A stretch of DNA of 64,000 bases. It comes from Brachybacterium squillarum M-6-3 (GTDB lineage Bacteria; Actinomycetota; Actinomycetes; Actinomycetales; Dermabacteraceae). A program made the position numbers and the translations under genes. Location of the stretch: the NCBI RefSeq assembly GCF_000225825.1, contig NZ_AGBX01000007.1, positions 434,001 through 498,000 of the forward strand, given 5' to 3'. The notes under the pieces were generated by a model. That model saw nothing but the letters and a program-made list of their open reading frames with translations, was not told the origin of the DNA and searched no databases. Position 1 is the first letter of the stretch. Every line of letters starts with the position of its first letter. Positions 16,723-25,437 of the stretch are shown piece by piece.

Positions 16723-17780
16723 TGCTGAGCCTGCGCGCCCGTCTGCCCGAGCGGGGCCTGGACCTCGAGCTGGAGCTGCCCGCGGGCGAGTCCCTGGCCC
16801 TGGTCGGTCCCAACGGCGCCGGGAAGTCCTCCGCCCTGGCGCTGATCGCCGGCCTGCTGCGACCCGCCGAAGGCCGCATCACCCTGGGCGGGCGGGTGCT
16901 CACCGAGGTCGTCTCGGGCCGTACCCGCACCCTCGTGCCCCCGGCCCGGCGCGGCATCGCCCTGCTCTCCCAGGACCCGCTGCTGCTCCCCCATCGCACA
17001 GTGGCCGGGAACCTGCACTTCGCGCTACGCGCCCATGGTGTGCCGCCGCGCCGCGCCGGGGCTCGCGCGCGGGAGCTGCTGGAGCAGGCGGGCCTCGCCC
17101 ACCTGGCCCGGCGCCGTCCCGCCCAGCTCTCCGGAGGGCAGGCGCAGCGGGTGGCGATCCTGCGGGCGCTGGCCACCGAGCCGCGACTGCTGCTGCTGGA
17201 CGAGCCCCTGGCGGCCCTGGACGTGGAGGCCGCCCCGCAGGTGCGCGCCCTCCTGACTCGCACCCTGGAGACCACGCCCGGCCTCGTCGTCACCCATGAG
17301 CTGCTGGACGCGGCGAGCCTCGCCCGGCGCCTGGCCGTCATCGAGCACGGCCGGGTGGTCGACCACCGCGCCACCCCGGCGGTGCTCGCCGACCCCCGCA
17401 CCGCCTTCACCGCCCGCCTGGCCGGGCTGAGCCTGCTGTACGGGCTCTGGCGCGACGGTGTCGTGGAGCTCGCCGACGGCAGCCGCCTGGCTGCCGACAC
17501 GGAAGAAGCCCTCGCGGCGGGGCAGCCGGTGCGCGCGACGGTGCGCCCCTCCCGGGTGGGCCTGGCCGACGAGGATCCGCCCACCGCGAGGGCGACCGTG
17601 ATCGAGCGGCCCGTCGAGTCCCTCGAGCCCCACGGCGACCTCATCCGGCTGCGCACCCCGGACCTCGCGGCCGATCTGGACGCACTCGTCGTGGCCCGGG
17701 CCGGGCTCGCCCCGGGCGCCCGGGTACGCCTCTGCGTGCCCCCCTCGGCGGTGCGGGTGCACGCCGCCGGGGACGCCTGA
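16722..17780 (+). CDS. modC: Molybdate ABC transporter ATP-binding protein
   Basis: A 352-residue ATPase. Walker [10 protein letters not shown] (about residues 32-40), ABC signature LSGGQAQR, Walker [13 protein letters not shown] and switch histidine in VVTHE are intact. The C-terminal 100 residues contain a Mop/TOBE-like oxyanion regulatory domain (VRPSRVGLA...[19 protein letters not shown]), which in ModC gives feedback inhibition by molybdate. Starts inside the modB stop codon (TGATG). Confidence 0.93.
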   Translation: MLSLRARLPERGLDLELELPAGESLALVGPNGAGKSSALALIAGLLRPAEGRITLGGRVLTEVVSGRTRTLVPPARRGIALLSQDPLLLPHRTVAGNLHFALRAHGVPPRRAGARARELLEQAGLAHLARRRPAQLSGGQAQRVAILRALATEPRLLLLDEPLAALDVEAAPQVRALLTRTLETTPGLVVTHELLDAASLARRLAVIEHGRVVDHRATPAVLADPRTAFTARLAGLSLLYGLWRDGVVELADGSRLAADTEEALAAGQPVRATVRPSRVGLADEDPPTARATVIERPVESLEPHGDLIRLRTPDLAADLDALVVARAGLAPGARVRLCVPPSAVRVHAAGDA

Positions 17781-17890
17781 CCCACGATCCCGTCCCCCGC
17801 GCTGCCGCGGCAGGCTCCCCACCGCCGCGGACCACGGCCCGTGCGGCGGGCATCGGGCGCACAATGGAGTCGCCCACCCGGAAGGACCCC

Positions 17891-18937
17891 ATGACCGACG
17901 CCCCCGCCCCCGCCGTCCCGGACGCCCCGTCACGCGACACCGCCGCCTCGTCCTCGACGGAGGGGCCCGGCGGCTCCGGACTCACTGTGCTGCTCGCCTT
18001 CTGCGCGAACCTGCTGGTCGCCATCGCGAAGACGATCGTCGCCGGGCTCACGGGCTCCGCCTCCATGCTCGCCGAGGCCACCCATTCCTGGGCGGACACC
18101 GGCAACGAGGTGTTCCTGCTGATCGGCGAGCGCCGTTCCCGCCGCGGCCCGGACGCCGAACACCCGCTCGGCTACGGCCGTGAGGGCTACGTGTGGGCGA
18201 TGTTCGCGGCGATCGGCCTGTTCGCGGTGGGCGCCGCCGTCTCCGTCTGGCACGGCATCCAGTCCCTCGGCGAGGAGCCCGGCGCCGGGGGCGACTACCT
18301 GTGGGGCTACCTGGTCCTGGGGGTCGCCTTCGTGCTGGAGGGGATCTCCTTCCTGCAGGCCCTGCGGCAGACCCGGGGCGGCGCCCGGAAGCGCCGGATC
18401 AGCCCCCTGCGCTATGTCCGCACCACCTCGGACCCGATGCTGCGGGCCGTGTTCACCGAGGACGCGATGGCGCTGATCGGCCTGGTCATCGCCGCGGCCG
18501 GGATGGCCCTGCACCAGATCACCGGCGACCCGGTGTGGGACGCGATCGGCTCGATCCTGGTTGGCCTGCTGCTCGGCGTGGTCGCGATCTTCCTGATCGC
18601 CCGCAACACGGCCTTCCTCAGCGGCGAGGGCGGCTCCCCGCTGGCCCGGCAGCATCTGCTGCGCCTGCTGGTGGAGCATCCCGACATCGAGTCCGTCAGC
18701 TTCCTGCACCTCGAATGGGTGGGCGCGGACCGGCTGTTCCTGGTGGCCTCCGTCGACCTCGTCGGCGACCCCCGGGAGGCGGAGCTGCAGCAACGGATCC
18801 AGGCGATCGAGGACCGGCTCGAGGACGAGCCGGGGGTGGGCCGGGCCGTGCTCACCCTCTCCCGCCCCGGCGACGCGACCCGACTGACGCCCGGGGACCT
18901 GCCGGACTGGTACGAGCCGGAGACGTCCCGGCGATGA
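17891..18937 (+). CDS. Cation diffusion facilitator (CDF) metal exporter
   Basis: A 348-residue transporter of the CDF family (Zn, Fe, Co, Mn efflux). TM2 and TM5 metal-site motifs are seen as [11 protein letters not shown] (H..D) and [10 protein letters not shown] (E..D), with [12 protein letters not shown] between; the family core has six TM segments and a cytoplasmic C-terminal domain. The 39-residue N-terminus is disordered. GGAAGGA precedes the ATG. The stop overlaps the next start (ATGA). Metal specificity not predictable. Confidence 0.88.
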   Translation: MTDAPAPAVPDAPSRDTAASSSTEGPGGSGLTVLLAFCANLLVAIAKTIVAGLTGSASMLAEATHSWADTGNEVFLLIGERRSRRGPDAEHPLGYGREGYVWAMFAAIGLFAVGAAVSVWHGIQSLGEEPGAGGDYLWGYLVLGVAFVLEGISFLQALRQTRGGARKRRISPLRYVRTTSDPMLRAVFTEDAMALIGLVIAAAGMALHQITGDPVWDAIGSILVGLLLGVVAIFLIARNTAFLSGEGGSPLARQHLLRLLVEHPDIESVSFLHLEWVGADRLFLVASVDLVGDPREAELQQRIQAIEDRLEDEPGVGRAVLTLSRPGDATRLTPGDLPDWYEPETSRR

Positions 18938-19548
18938 GCGCCCTGGCCACCGCGGACCTGCGCGGGCTGTACACGGAGCTGCACGTCCGGAACGGTGCCC
19001 AGGGCTGGTGGTGGCCCGGGCACGAGCCGCTCGAGATCGCCCTCGGAGCGGTGCTGGTGCAGCGCTCCCGCTGGGAGCAGGCCGCCTCCGCCCTGACCGC
19101 GCTGCGGACTCGGGGACTGCTGGACGCCGCGGCGCTCGCCGCCACCGAGGAGGACACGCTGCGGGAGCTGGTCCGCCCTGCGGGTTTCCCGGCCCAGAAG
19201 CCGCGGCGACTGCTGGCACTGGCCCGCTGGTGGCGGGACCGCGCCCCGGGGGCCGGCGACCTCGACGATGCCGCGCTGCGGGCGGAGCTGCTGGCCGTGG
19301 ACGGGATCGGCCCCGAGACCGCCGACGCGATCGGGCTGTACTGCTTCTCCCGTCCCGCCTTCGTCTGCGACGAGTACGCGCGACGGTTGCTGCGCGGAAA
19401 GGGCCACGAGGTGCCCGGCTCCTACGAGGCCTTCCGTCGCGCCCTCGCCCCCGCCGTCGAGCGGGCCGGCTTCACGGTGGCGGAGCTGGCCGAGCTCCAC
19501 GGCCTGATCGTGGAGGAGGGCAAGCTCGCCTCCTCCCGTCGCGGCTGA
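18934..19548 (+). CDS. HhH-GPD DNA glycosylase, endonuclease III-like, lacking the lyase lysine
   Basis: A 204-residue HhH-GPD protein. The helix-hairpin-helix is [17 protein letters not shown] and the catalytic aspartate is likely that of [11 protein letters not shown]. In endonuclease III the hairpin carries a lysine that gives AP-lyase activity; here the position reads E, and the C-terminal 4Fe-4S cysteines are absent. That pattern resembles MagIII-type monofunctional glycosylases, which remove alkylated purines. ATG overlaps the CDF stop, so the two are translationally coupled, although no functional link is obvious. Confidence 0.75.
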   Translation: MSALATADLRGLYTELHVRNGAQGWWWPGHEPLEIALGAVLVQRSRWEQAASALTALRTRGLLDAAALAATEEDTLRELVRPAGFPAQKPRRLLALARWWRDRAPGAGDLDDAALRAELLAVDGIGPETADAIGLYCFSRPAFVCDEYARRLLRGKGHEVPGSYEAFRRALAPAVERAGFTVAELAELHGLIVEEGKLASSRRG

Positions 19549-19552
19549 GCCC

Positions 19553-20074
19553 TCAGCGCGCCGGAGCGCCCGGATCGAGGGTGAGCTGCAGGAAGGCCAG
19601 GTCCAGCCAGCGACCGAACTTCACGCCCACCTGCGGCAGCAGCCCGGTGCGCTCGAAGCCCAGCTTCTCGTGCAGGGCGATCGAGCCGGCGTTCTCGGCG
19701 TCGATCCCGGCGACCAGCACGTGGATGCCCTGGGCGCGGGCGGCCTCCAGCAGGGCCTCCATCAGCGCCCGGCCGAGCCCGGCGCCGCGCTGGTCGCCGC
19801 GCACGTAGACGGAGTGCTCGACGGTGTGGCGGTAGCCGTCGTGGGGTCGCCAGGGCCCGTAGGTGGCGTAGCCGAGCACGTCGTCGTCCTCGTCGACCGC
19901 GACCAGCAGGGGGAAGCCTGCCGCGAGACGCTCCCGGATCCACAGCCGCCGGTTCTCCTCGCTCACCACGGTGTCGTTCCAGATGGCCGTGGTGTGGGCG
20001 ACGGCATCGTTGTAGATCTCGGTGATGCGCGGCGCGTCGGCCTCGGTGGCGGTGCGGATGCTCATGCGGGTCAT
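19553..20074 (-). CDS. GNAT N-acetyltransferase, phosphinothricin/methionine-sulfone acetyltransferase type
   Basis: A 173-residue acetyltransferase. IRTATEADAPRITEIYNDAVAHTTAIWND, the acetyl-CoA loop VRGDQRGAGLGRALMEAL (Q/R-x-x-G-x-G/A) and AENAGSIALHEKLGFERTG match the Pat/YncA group that acetylates phosphinothricin-like amino acids. Starts at 20074 or, three codons later, 20065. It converges with the HhH-GPD gene (4-nt gap) and is divergent from the broken EamA gene. Natural substrate unknown. Confidence 0.85.
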   Translation of the reverse strand: MTRMSIRTATEADAPRITEIYNDAVAHTTAIWNDTVVSEENRRLWIRERLAAGFPLLVAVDEDDDVLGYATYGPWRPHDGYRHTVEHSVYVRGDQRGAGLGRALMEALLEAARAQGIHVLVAGIDAENAGSIALHEKLGFERTGLLPQVGVKFGRWLDLAFLQLTLDPGAPAR

Positions 20075-20140
20075 CGTCCCACTCCGCGGCACCACCGTCC
20101 GCACCCGGCCCCCGAAATCCCCCGCGTCGACGGAGCCCTC

Positions 20141-20930
20141 GTGAGCACCACCGATCCCCGCCCCGGCCGGTCGCCGGGCCTGCTGGCGGTGCTGACCACG
20201 GCGGTGCTCTGGGGCACCACCGGCACCGCGGCGACCTTCGCGCCGACGGCAGGACCGATCGCGATCGGCGCGGCGGCCCTCGGCATCGGCGGGCTGCTGC
20301 AGGCCGCGATCGCCGTGCCGGCTCTGCGCGCGGCGCGTCCCGCCCTGCGGGGCCGTACCCGGGCGATCGCCCTCGGCGCGCTGGCAGTCGCGATCTATCC
20401 GCTGGCGTTCCACAGCTCCATGCACCTGGCCGGCGTCGCGATCGGCACCGTCGTCTCCCTGGCCTCGGCGCCCCTCGCCTCGGGCCTGTCGGGCTGGGCC
20501 TGGTGGCTGGGGCGAGCTACGCGGGATACGCCGTGGTGGTGCAACGGATGATGCACGCGGGGGTTCCCCGCGCCGCGGCGATGGGCTCGGTGTTCGGCGC
20601 CGGCGGGGCGCTGCTGATGCCGGTGCTACTGGCCACCGGTGCTCCCCTGCTGGCCACCGCCGCGGACACGACGGTCGCGGTCTACGTGGCGCTGGTGCCG
20701 ATGTTCCTGGGCTACCTGCTGTTCGGCATCGGCCTGGCCCGGATCCCGGCCTCGACGGCCACCACCATCACGCTCGCGGAGCCCGCGGTCGCGACGCTGC
20801 TCGCGGTGCTGGTGGTCGGCGAGCGACCCGGCCTGCTGGGCTGGGTGGGGCTCGGCCTCATCGGCGCGGTGCTGGTGCTGCTGAGCGCGGCCCCGAGCCC
20901 CTCCGACCCCCGGATGCTCAGTGCTCCGAG
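20141..20930 (+). pseudogene. EamA/DMT-family transporter, split by a deletion with frameshift
   Basis: The first half (GTG 20141, LLAVLTTAVLWGTTGTAATFAP ... LASAPLASGLSG) reads in one frame to about 20490. The second half (LGLVAGASYAGYAVVVQRMM ... ITLAEPAVATLLAVLVVGERPGLLGWVGLGLIGAVLVLL) continues in a different frame from about 20491. An intact EamA protein has two repeats of five TM helices; here the end of repeat 1 and the linker (roughly 40 residues) are missing at the junction. The second frame runs to 20991, across the convergent gene. A restart giving half a transporter is possible but unlikely to be functional. Confidence 0.75.
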
Positions 20931-21526
20931 GGCTCCCGCAGGGTCGCGAAGTCGCCGGAGTCGTGGTCCTGCGCCTCGATCCGCAGCTTGACCATCGCGG
21001 TGGTGATCCAGACGGCGATCAGCACCGGCAGCAGCAGGACGATCAGGACCTTCGGGTCCAGCACGGTGGAGAGGTAGGAGTTGAGCGCCCGGGTGATCTC
21101 CCGGTCCCCCAGCATCTCGCCGAGGCCGCTGACGTTCTCCACGATCACCTGGTAGATCGTCACGTAGATCAGCGACCACTGGATGTAGTACTCCACGATG
21201 GTCAGCCACTCGTGCGTCACCCCGAGCCGCTGCATGATCGGCCGCATCACCAGGAACAGCACCACCCCGGAGGCGACCATCACCAGCACCAGCCCGAGGA
21301 ACACGCCCGCCGTCATCGAGACCAGGTCGGAGATCAGCATGTACAGGCCGATCATCACCACGATGATCACCAGGCCGAGCAGCGTCATCATCAGTGCGAT
21401 CCCCGCGGCGGCGAGGTAGGCGCCGCCGCGACCGAGGCGGGAGCGATCGGTGCCGGGCGGCTCGGTGAGCAGTCCCATCACGGCGAACAGGCACGCGAGG
21501 GCCAGCAGGTGGAGCACGACGGACAT
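20918..21526 (-). CDS. Integral membrane protein of unknown function
   Basis: A 202-residue protein with about five hydrophobic segments (LHLLALACLFAVMGLL; YLAAAGIALMMTLLGLVIIVVMIGLYML; AGVFLGLVLVMVASGVVLFLV; IQWSLIYVTIYQVIV; VLIVLLLPVLIAVWITTAMV) and a short charged C-terminus (EAQDHDSGDFATLREPSEH). GAGAGAGG lies upstream of the ATG at 21526. I recognise no family. The 3' end overlaps the open frame of the broken EamA gene. Confidence 0.7.
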   Translation of the reverse strand: MSVVLHLLALACLFAVMGLLTEPPGTDRSRLGRGGAYLAAAGIALMMTLLGLVIIVVMIGLYMLISDLVSMTAGVFLGLVLVMVASGVVLFLVMRPIMQRLGVTHEWLTIVEYYIQWSLIYVTIYQVIVENVSGLGEMLGDREITRALNSYLSTVLDPKVLIVLLLPVLIAVWITTAMVKLRIEAQDHDSGDFATLREPSEH

Positions 21527-21585
21527 CGGACCCCTCTCTCCGGGTGGCTTCGGGCAGATTCTTCCATCCGTCCGAACCGGCGGGT

Positions 21586-22110
21586 TCATCCCCGGGTGAG
21601 GCGGTCCTCCTGGGCGAGGCGACGCACCGCGGAGAGCACCCGGTCGCCGAGCACGTCGAGGCCGACGACGGCGAGCGCGGCGCCGGGCACGGCGGGGTCG
21701 GTGACTCGGCGCATCTCCCGGGCGGCGGGGTTGTCGGGCCGCACCTGCCAGCCGCGGGCGGCGAGCAGCGCCTCGACCCGGGCGCGGGCCTCTTCCCCCG
21801 GACTCGGGGGCGCGGGGGTGAGGGCGTACTGCACGGCCCCGAGGGAGAGGCAGCGGTCGCCCTCCTTGCCCGCGAGGTGCTCGATGACCTCGCGGGCCTG
21901 GGCGACATCGAGGCCGCCCACCTCGATCAGGGCGCGCGCGAGCCGCAGCGCGGCGACGTGCCCCTCGCCGTAGACGGCCTGGTTGGGGCTGGTCAGCTCC
22001 CCGGACGGGATCAGGCGTTCCCGGATGTAGTAGCGGATCGTCGGGGCGGCCACCCCGGAGCGGGCGCTGGTCGATCCCGGCCAGCTCGCGAGCTACGGGC
22101 ATCGAGCACC
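21586..22110 (-). pseudogene. MerR-family regulator lacking its N-terminal helix (truncated or frameshifted)
   Basis: From the GTG at 22053 the frame reads AAPTIRYYIRERLIPSGE, the recognition helix and wing of a MerR-type HTH, then a dimerisation helix (GHVAALRLARALIEVGGLDVAQAREVIEHL) and an actinobacterial C-terminal domain. The preceding codons (SARSGV) are MerR-like and in frame, but an in-frame TAG at about 22090-22100 closes the frame before any usable start. A start-like stretch with RELAG exists in the next frame. The gene appears to have lost its start by a small indel or by the deletion that also removed the 5' end of the neighbouring plus-strand gene. Confidence 0.55.
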
Positions 22111-22850
22111 CCGACGCCCCGACGCTCGTGGTGCTGCGGCACCGCGGGGTGCTGCGGCTGCTGCTGGGGGCGGCGCTGGTGCTGGCCGCGCTGCGTCCGC
22201 GCCACCGCCTCCCGGTGCTGCTCGGTGCCCTGCTGGCCAAGCCATCCTTTCTGGGGCTCGTGCTCAGCGACCCCGCGGTCCGCGCAGGGGCGAGCCCCGC
22301 CGGCACCGCTTTCGATGGCGTGAGCATCGTCCTGCTGGCGGCGATCCCGCTGCGGGAGAGCCGGGCCGATGGTGACGTGACCGTGCGCCTGCTCGCGGAC
22401 ACCGCCGGCGGGCGACCGCTGCGGTTCCTGAACGGCCTCGCGGTCGCGGCCGCCGGCACCGTGCTGGTCACCGACTCCAGCGCCCGGCTGCACTCCACCT
22501 CGCTGGGGCCGGTGCTGCCGGGGATCCCGGACATCCTCTCCCGCAGCGCGGAGGGAACGATCCTGGTGGGCCTGTACGACCGCTCCCCCGCCTTGGACCG
22601 CCTGGTGCTGCCCACCCGGATGGGTCGTGAGGTGGTGGCGCGGCTGCCGGCGGACTGGTTCCTCGTGGGCGGACTGAGCGGGTCGGTGCTGGTGATCGGG
22701 GAGGACGGCACGGTCCAGGGTCGCTTCGGCGATCTGGGCACCGCGGCGACCGGGGTCCTCGCCGATGAGGGCGCTTGGATCCTCGGGGCGCTCGGCACCA
22801 CCCAGCTGCGACGGGTGGAGGATCCGACGAATCCGTCGCTCTCGCCGTGA
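22080..22850 (+). pseudogene. Chimeric remnant: membrane-protein fragment joined to a deleted strictosidine-synthase-like protein
   Basis: The open frame has no clear start or ribosome site and begins inside IEHPDAPTLVVLRHRGVLRLLLG, which looks like the middle of a membrane protein (two hydrophobic segments to about 22350). It then passes into GDVTVRLLADTAGGRPLRFLNGLAVAAAGTVLVTDSS, a strictosidine-synthase/SMP-30-like propeller blade. From there it jumps to LPGIPDILSRSAEGTILVGL...ALDRLVLP...REVVARLP, a conserved later part of that family. About 60-80 residues between these blocks are missing. A GTG at 22128 could start a 240-residue protein, but the composition suggests two decayed genes fused by deletion. 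Confidence 0.6.
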
Positions 22851-23080
22851 GGACGGGGTTCTCCGACCTCCCTTTCCCACCGTGAAGGGCACGCGGTCGA
22901 CAATCTCAGGCTGCGTGGAGGAACTTCAGGAGGCAGTGCGTCCCAGACCTCGCGCTCGACCCGCGGAGAGGTCTCGGCAATCACCTCGCGGAGGACTCGA
23001 CGGGCTCGACCCGTCGCCACCCGGACAGCACCCAGGCCGGGATGACGCCCAGCGTGGCCGGCCAACACTAGGCTGGCGGG
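22851..23080. other. Intergenic region before the phosphomutase/DUF3090 cluster
   Basis: No gene recognised in 230 bp. The only clear signal is the TAGGCT box at its right end. Confidence 0.4.
23069..23074 (+). promoter_or_regulatory. TAGGCT -10 box, probable leaderless promoter
   Basis: TAGGCT ends 6 nt before the ATG at 23081, the spacing expected if transcription starts at the A of ATG. No Shine-Dalgarno sequence is seen. Confidence 0.55.
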
Positions 23081-23788
23081 ATGGCGACAGCACTCCTCGT
23101 CCGGCACGGCCGCACCACGGCGAACACCGCCGGGCTGTTGGCCGGCCGCGCCCCCGGGGTCCACCTCGACGAGGTCGGGCGCGAGCAGGCGGCCCTCACC
23201 GCGTCCCGGATCTCCGAGGTGCCCCTCGCCGCCGTCGTCTCGAGTCCGCTCGATCGCTGCCGTCAGACCGCCCGCTTCCTCCTGGACGCCCAGTCGGCCG
23301 CTCCCTCCGCCCCGGTGGACCCCGACCTCACCGAGTGCGACTATGGGCAGTGGCAGGGCAGGACGCTGAGTGACCTCGCGACCGAGGACCTGTGGTCACT
23401 CGTGCAGTCCGCGCCCTCCGCCGTGGTCTTCCCCGGCGGGGAGTCCCTGGCGGGGATGCAGGCCCGCGCGGTGGCCGCGGTGCGCCGCCACGACGCCGCC
23501 ATCGAGGCCGAGCACGGCGCGGACGCCGTGTGGGCCGCGGTCAGCCACGGGGACGTCATCAAGTCGATCCTCGCCGACGCCCTCGGCATGCACCTGGACC
23601 TCTTCCAGCGCCTCTCGGTGGGCCCCGCCTCGGTGTCGATCGTGCGCTACGGGGCCGGCCGCCCGAGCGTCCACGCCGTCAACACGGACGCGGGGGACCT
23701 CTCCTGGCTCGCCCACGGCCTCGGCGCGGACGACGCACCCGTGGGCGGCGGGGCGGGTCACCCACCATCGCCCCGCGACGGCGCCTAG
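23081..23788 (+). CDS. Histidine phosphatase, MSMEG_4193-type phosphomutase family
   Basis: A 235-residue member of the phosphoglycerate-mutase-like superfamily. The catalytic phospho-histidine lies in LLVRHGRTTANTAG (H9), the second histidine in AVSHGDVIKS, with R59 in SSPLDRCRQTA. The context is diagnostic: it is followed by DUF3090 and SCO1664-type genes, a trio conserved in many actinobacteria. Its substrate is not known. The start is supported by the -10 box 6 nt upstream. Confidence 0.85.
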   Translation: MATALLVRHGRTTANTAGLLAGRAPGVHLDEVGREQAALTASRISEVPLAAVVSSPLDRCRQTARFLLDAQSAAPSAPVDPDLTECDYGQWQGRTLSDLATEDLWSLVQSAPSAVVFPGGESLAGMQARAVAAVRRHDAAIEAEHGADAVWAAVSHGDVIKSILADALGMHLDLFQRLSVGPASVSIVRYGAGRPSVHAVNTDAGDLSWLAHGLGADDAPVGGGAGHPPSPRDGA

Positions 23789-23791
23789 AGT
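23786..23791 (+). promoter_or_regulatory. TAGAGT box before the DUF3090 gene
   Basis: TAGAGT overlaps the stop of the phosphatase gene and ends 7 nt before the ATG at 23799, again fitting a leaderless secondary promoter inside the cluster. Confidence 0.4.
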
Positions 23792-23798
23792 GAAGAGC

Positions 23799-24350
23799 AT
23801 GCCCTCCCTCCAGCACGAGTTCGACTGGCCAGACCGCGCCGTCATCGGCACCCTCGGGGCTCCCGGAGCGCGCACGTTCTACCTGCAGGTGCGCGCCGGG
23901 ACCCGGGTGGCGAGCGTCGCCCTCGAGAAGCAGCAGTCGGCACTGCTCGCGGAGAAGATAGACGAGCTCCTTGATCAGCTCCACGCCGCCGAGGGCAATC
24001 CCTTCCACGTCCCCACCGAATCGGCCCCCGAGCTGCTCGACGACGAGCCCCTCGAGCCCGTCGAGGAGCTGTTCCGCACCGGGACGATGGCGCTCGGCTG
24101 GGACCCGGCCACGGCGCAGATCGTCCTGGAGGCCCACCGGCTCCCCGAGGCAGACGCCGAGGACCCCGCCGCGCTGCTCGACGACGAGCCCGAGGTCGCC
24201 GACGAGATGCTGGTGGTGCGGATGCCGGTGGGCACCGCTCGCGCCTTCGCCCAGCGCACCATCGGGGTCGTGGACGCCGGTCGCCCCGTCTGCTCGAGCT
24301 GCGGGAATCCCATGGATCCCGAGGGGCACGACTGCCCCGCCGAGGACTGA
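23799..24350 (+). CDS. DUF3090 family protein
   Basis: A 183-residue protein conserved in actinobacteria. It opens HEFDWPDRAVIGTLGAPGARTFYLQVRAG and ends with a small zinc-ribbon-like motif (CSSCGNPMDPEGHDC), typical of DUF3090. Always found near the phosphomutase and SCO1664-type genes, which suggests one pathway or complex; the molecular role is unknown. Its TGA overlaps the ATG of the next gene (TGATG). Confidence 0.88.
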   Translation: MPSLQHEFDWPDRAVIGTLGAPGARTFYLQVRAGTRVASVALEKQQSALLAEKIDELLDQLHAAEGNPFHVPTESAPELLDDEPLEPVEELFRTGTMALGWDPATAQIVLEAHRLPEADAEDPAALLDDEPEVADEMLVVRMPVGTARAFAQRTIGVVDAGRPVCSSCGNPMDPEGHDCPAED

Positions 24351-25117
24351 TGTCCGGGCCGGACCTCGAGCATGACGAGCTGACGCTCCGAGGGCGCTAC
24401 CGGACCGCCTCGAACGCCACGTTCCTCGGCGCCATCGGGGACGTTGCCGTCGTCTACAAGCCCGTGGCGGGCGAGAGCCCCCTGTGGGACTTCCCCGACG
24501 GCCTGCTCGCGCACCGGGAGGTGGCCTCCTTCCTGGTCTCCGAGACGCTGGGTGGGGGGACGGTGCCGCGCACCTGGCTGCGGGACGGGCCGCTCGGGGC
24601 GGGCATGGTCCAGCTCTGGCAGGAGCAGGATCCCGAGCACCCGGCCGTCGATCTCGTGGCGAGCGAGGACCTGCCCGTCTCGGGCTGGCGGGCCGTCCTG
24701 CACGGCCAGGACGAATCGGGCCGCGAGGTCACCCTGATCCACGAGGACTCGCCCGCGCTGCGCCGCATGGCCGTGCTCGACGTGCTCCTCAACAATGCCG
24801 ACCGCAAGGGGGATCACGTCCTCGCGATGCCGGGAAGGCACCGCTACGGCGTGGACCACGGGCTGACCTTCCACACCGAGCACAAGCTGCGCACGGTGCT
24901 GTGGGGCTGGATCGGCGACGCGCTGACCGCGGAGGAGCTGGCGGGCATCGACCGGGTCGCCGCGGGTCTGGGCGCAGAGCTCGGTGAGGCGCTGTCCGCG
25001 CTCCTGACGGCCGAGGAGATCGAGGCGCTCGCCGCGCGATGCACGGCCCTGCGCGCGGAGGCCCGGTTCCCGGCTCCCGCGGGCGACATGCCCGCGGTCC
25101 CCTGGCCCCTGTTTTGA
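24350..25117 (+). CDS. SCO1664-family protein (PI3/4-kinase-like fold)
   Basis: A 255-residue protein of the SCO1664 family. SNATFLGAIGDVAVVYKPVAGESPLWDFP holds a nucleotide-binding lysine (VYKP), and LDVLLNNADRKGDHVL plus YGVDHGLTFH resemble the catalytic and metal-binding loops (N-x-D, D-H-G) of phosphatidylinositol-kinase-like proteins, so ATP-dependent phosphorylation is plausible but unproven here. Third gene of the conserved trio, with start overlapping the DUF3090 stop. Confidence 0.85.
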   Translation: MSGPDLEHDELTLRGRYRTASNATFLGAIGDVAVVYKPVAGESPLWDFPDGLLAHREVASFLVSETLGGGTVPRTWLRDGPLGAGMVQLWQEQDPEHPAVDLVASEDLPVSGWRAVLHGQDESGREVTLIHEDSPALRRMAVLDVLLNNADRKGDHVLAMPGRHRYGVDHGLTFHTEHKLRTVLWGWIGDALTAEELAGIDRVAAGLGAELGEALSALLTAEEIEALAARCTALRAEARFPAPAGDMPAVPWPLF

Positions 25118-25250
25118 GCATCCCCGGGGCTCTGCGGTGAGCACAGGTCGACGGGCGACGGCGCGCTGCCTCCTCGGGCGCCCGCAGCGATGGACCTCCG
25201 ATCCCGTCGTCGTGCCGGGGCCCCGTCACGCCTGTGCGGGTATCGGGGCA

Positions 25251-25307
25251 GGTGCGTCACGTCTGCGTTGTCTACGGGGTCCCTATCCGACGTGAACGTG
25301 ACGCACC
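25251..25307. repeat. Intergenic palindromic element, 12-bp perfect arms
   Basis: GGTGCGTCACGT (25251-25262) is repeated exactly, inverted, at 25296-25307, with a 33-nt spacer. The right arm follows a tandem copy of ACGTGA (25290-25295, 25296-25301), so the left arm could pair in two registers. No T-tract follows either arm and a separate terminator lies 70 bp away, so it is not a standard terminator. REP-like repeat, operator or structured RNA are possible. Confidence 0.5.
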
Positions 25308-25376
25308 CCCGGAGGGTGGGACGGTGCCCGCACACCGTGGGACGAGCAGCGCGGTCGCGCCTCACCCCGGACGCGA

Positions 25377-25407
25377 CGAAGGCCCCCGCCATCGGCGGGG
25401 GCCTTCG
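25377..25407. terminator. Strong bidirectional terminator downstream of tRNA-Ala
   Basis: 14-bp perfect stem (25377-25390 with 25394-25407) around an ATC loop, 30 nt beyond the tRNA 3' end. Confidence 0.85.
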
Positions 25408-25437
25408 CCACGAGTCACTGTCTCACGGTTTCTCGAG

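Larger units (their letters stand above)
25118..25437. other. Intergenic region between SCO1664-type gene and tRNA-Ala
   Basis: 320 bp without a gene. It contains a 57-bp palindromic element (25251-25307) and a strong hairpin terminator (25377-25407) for the convergent transcripts. Nothing else recognised. Confidence 0.5.
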
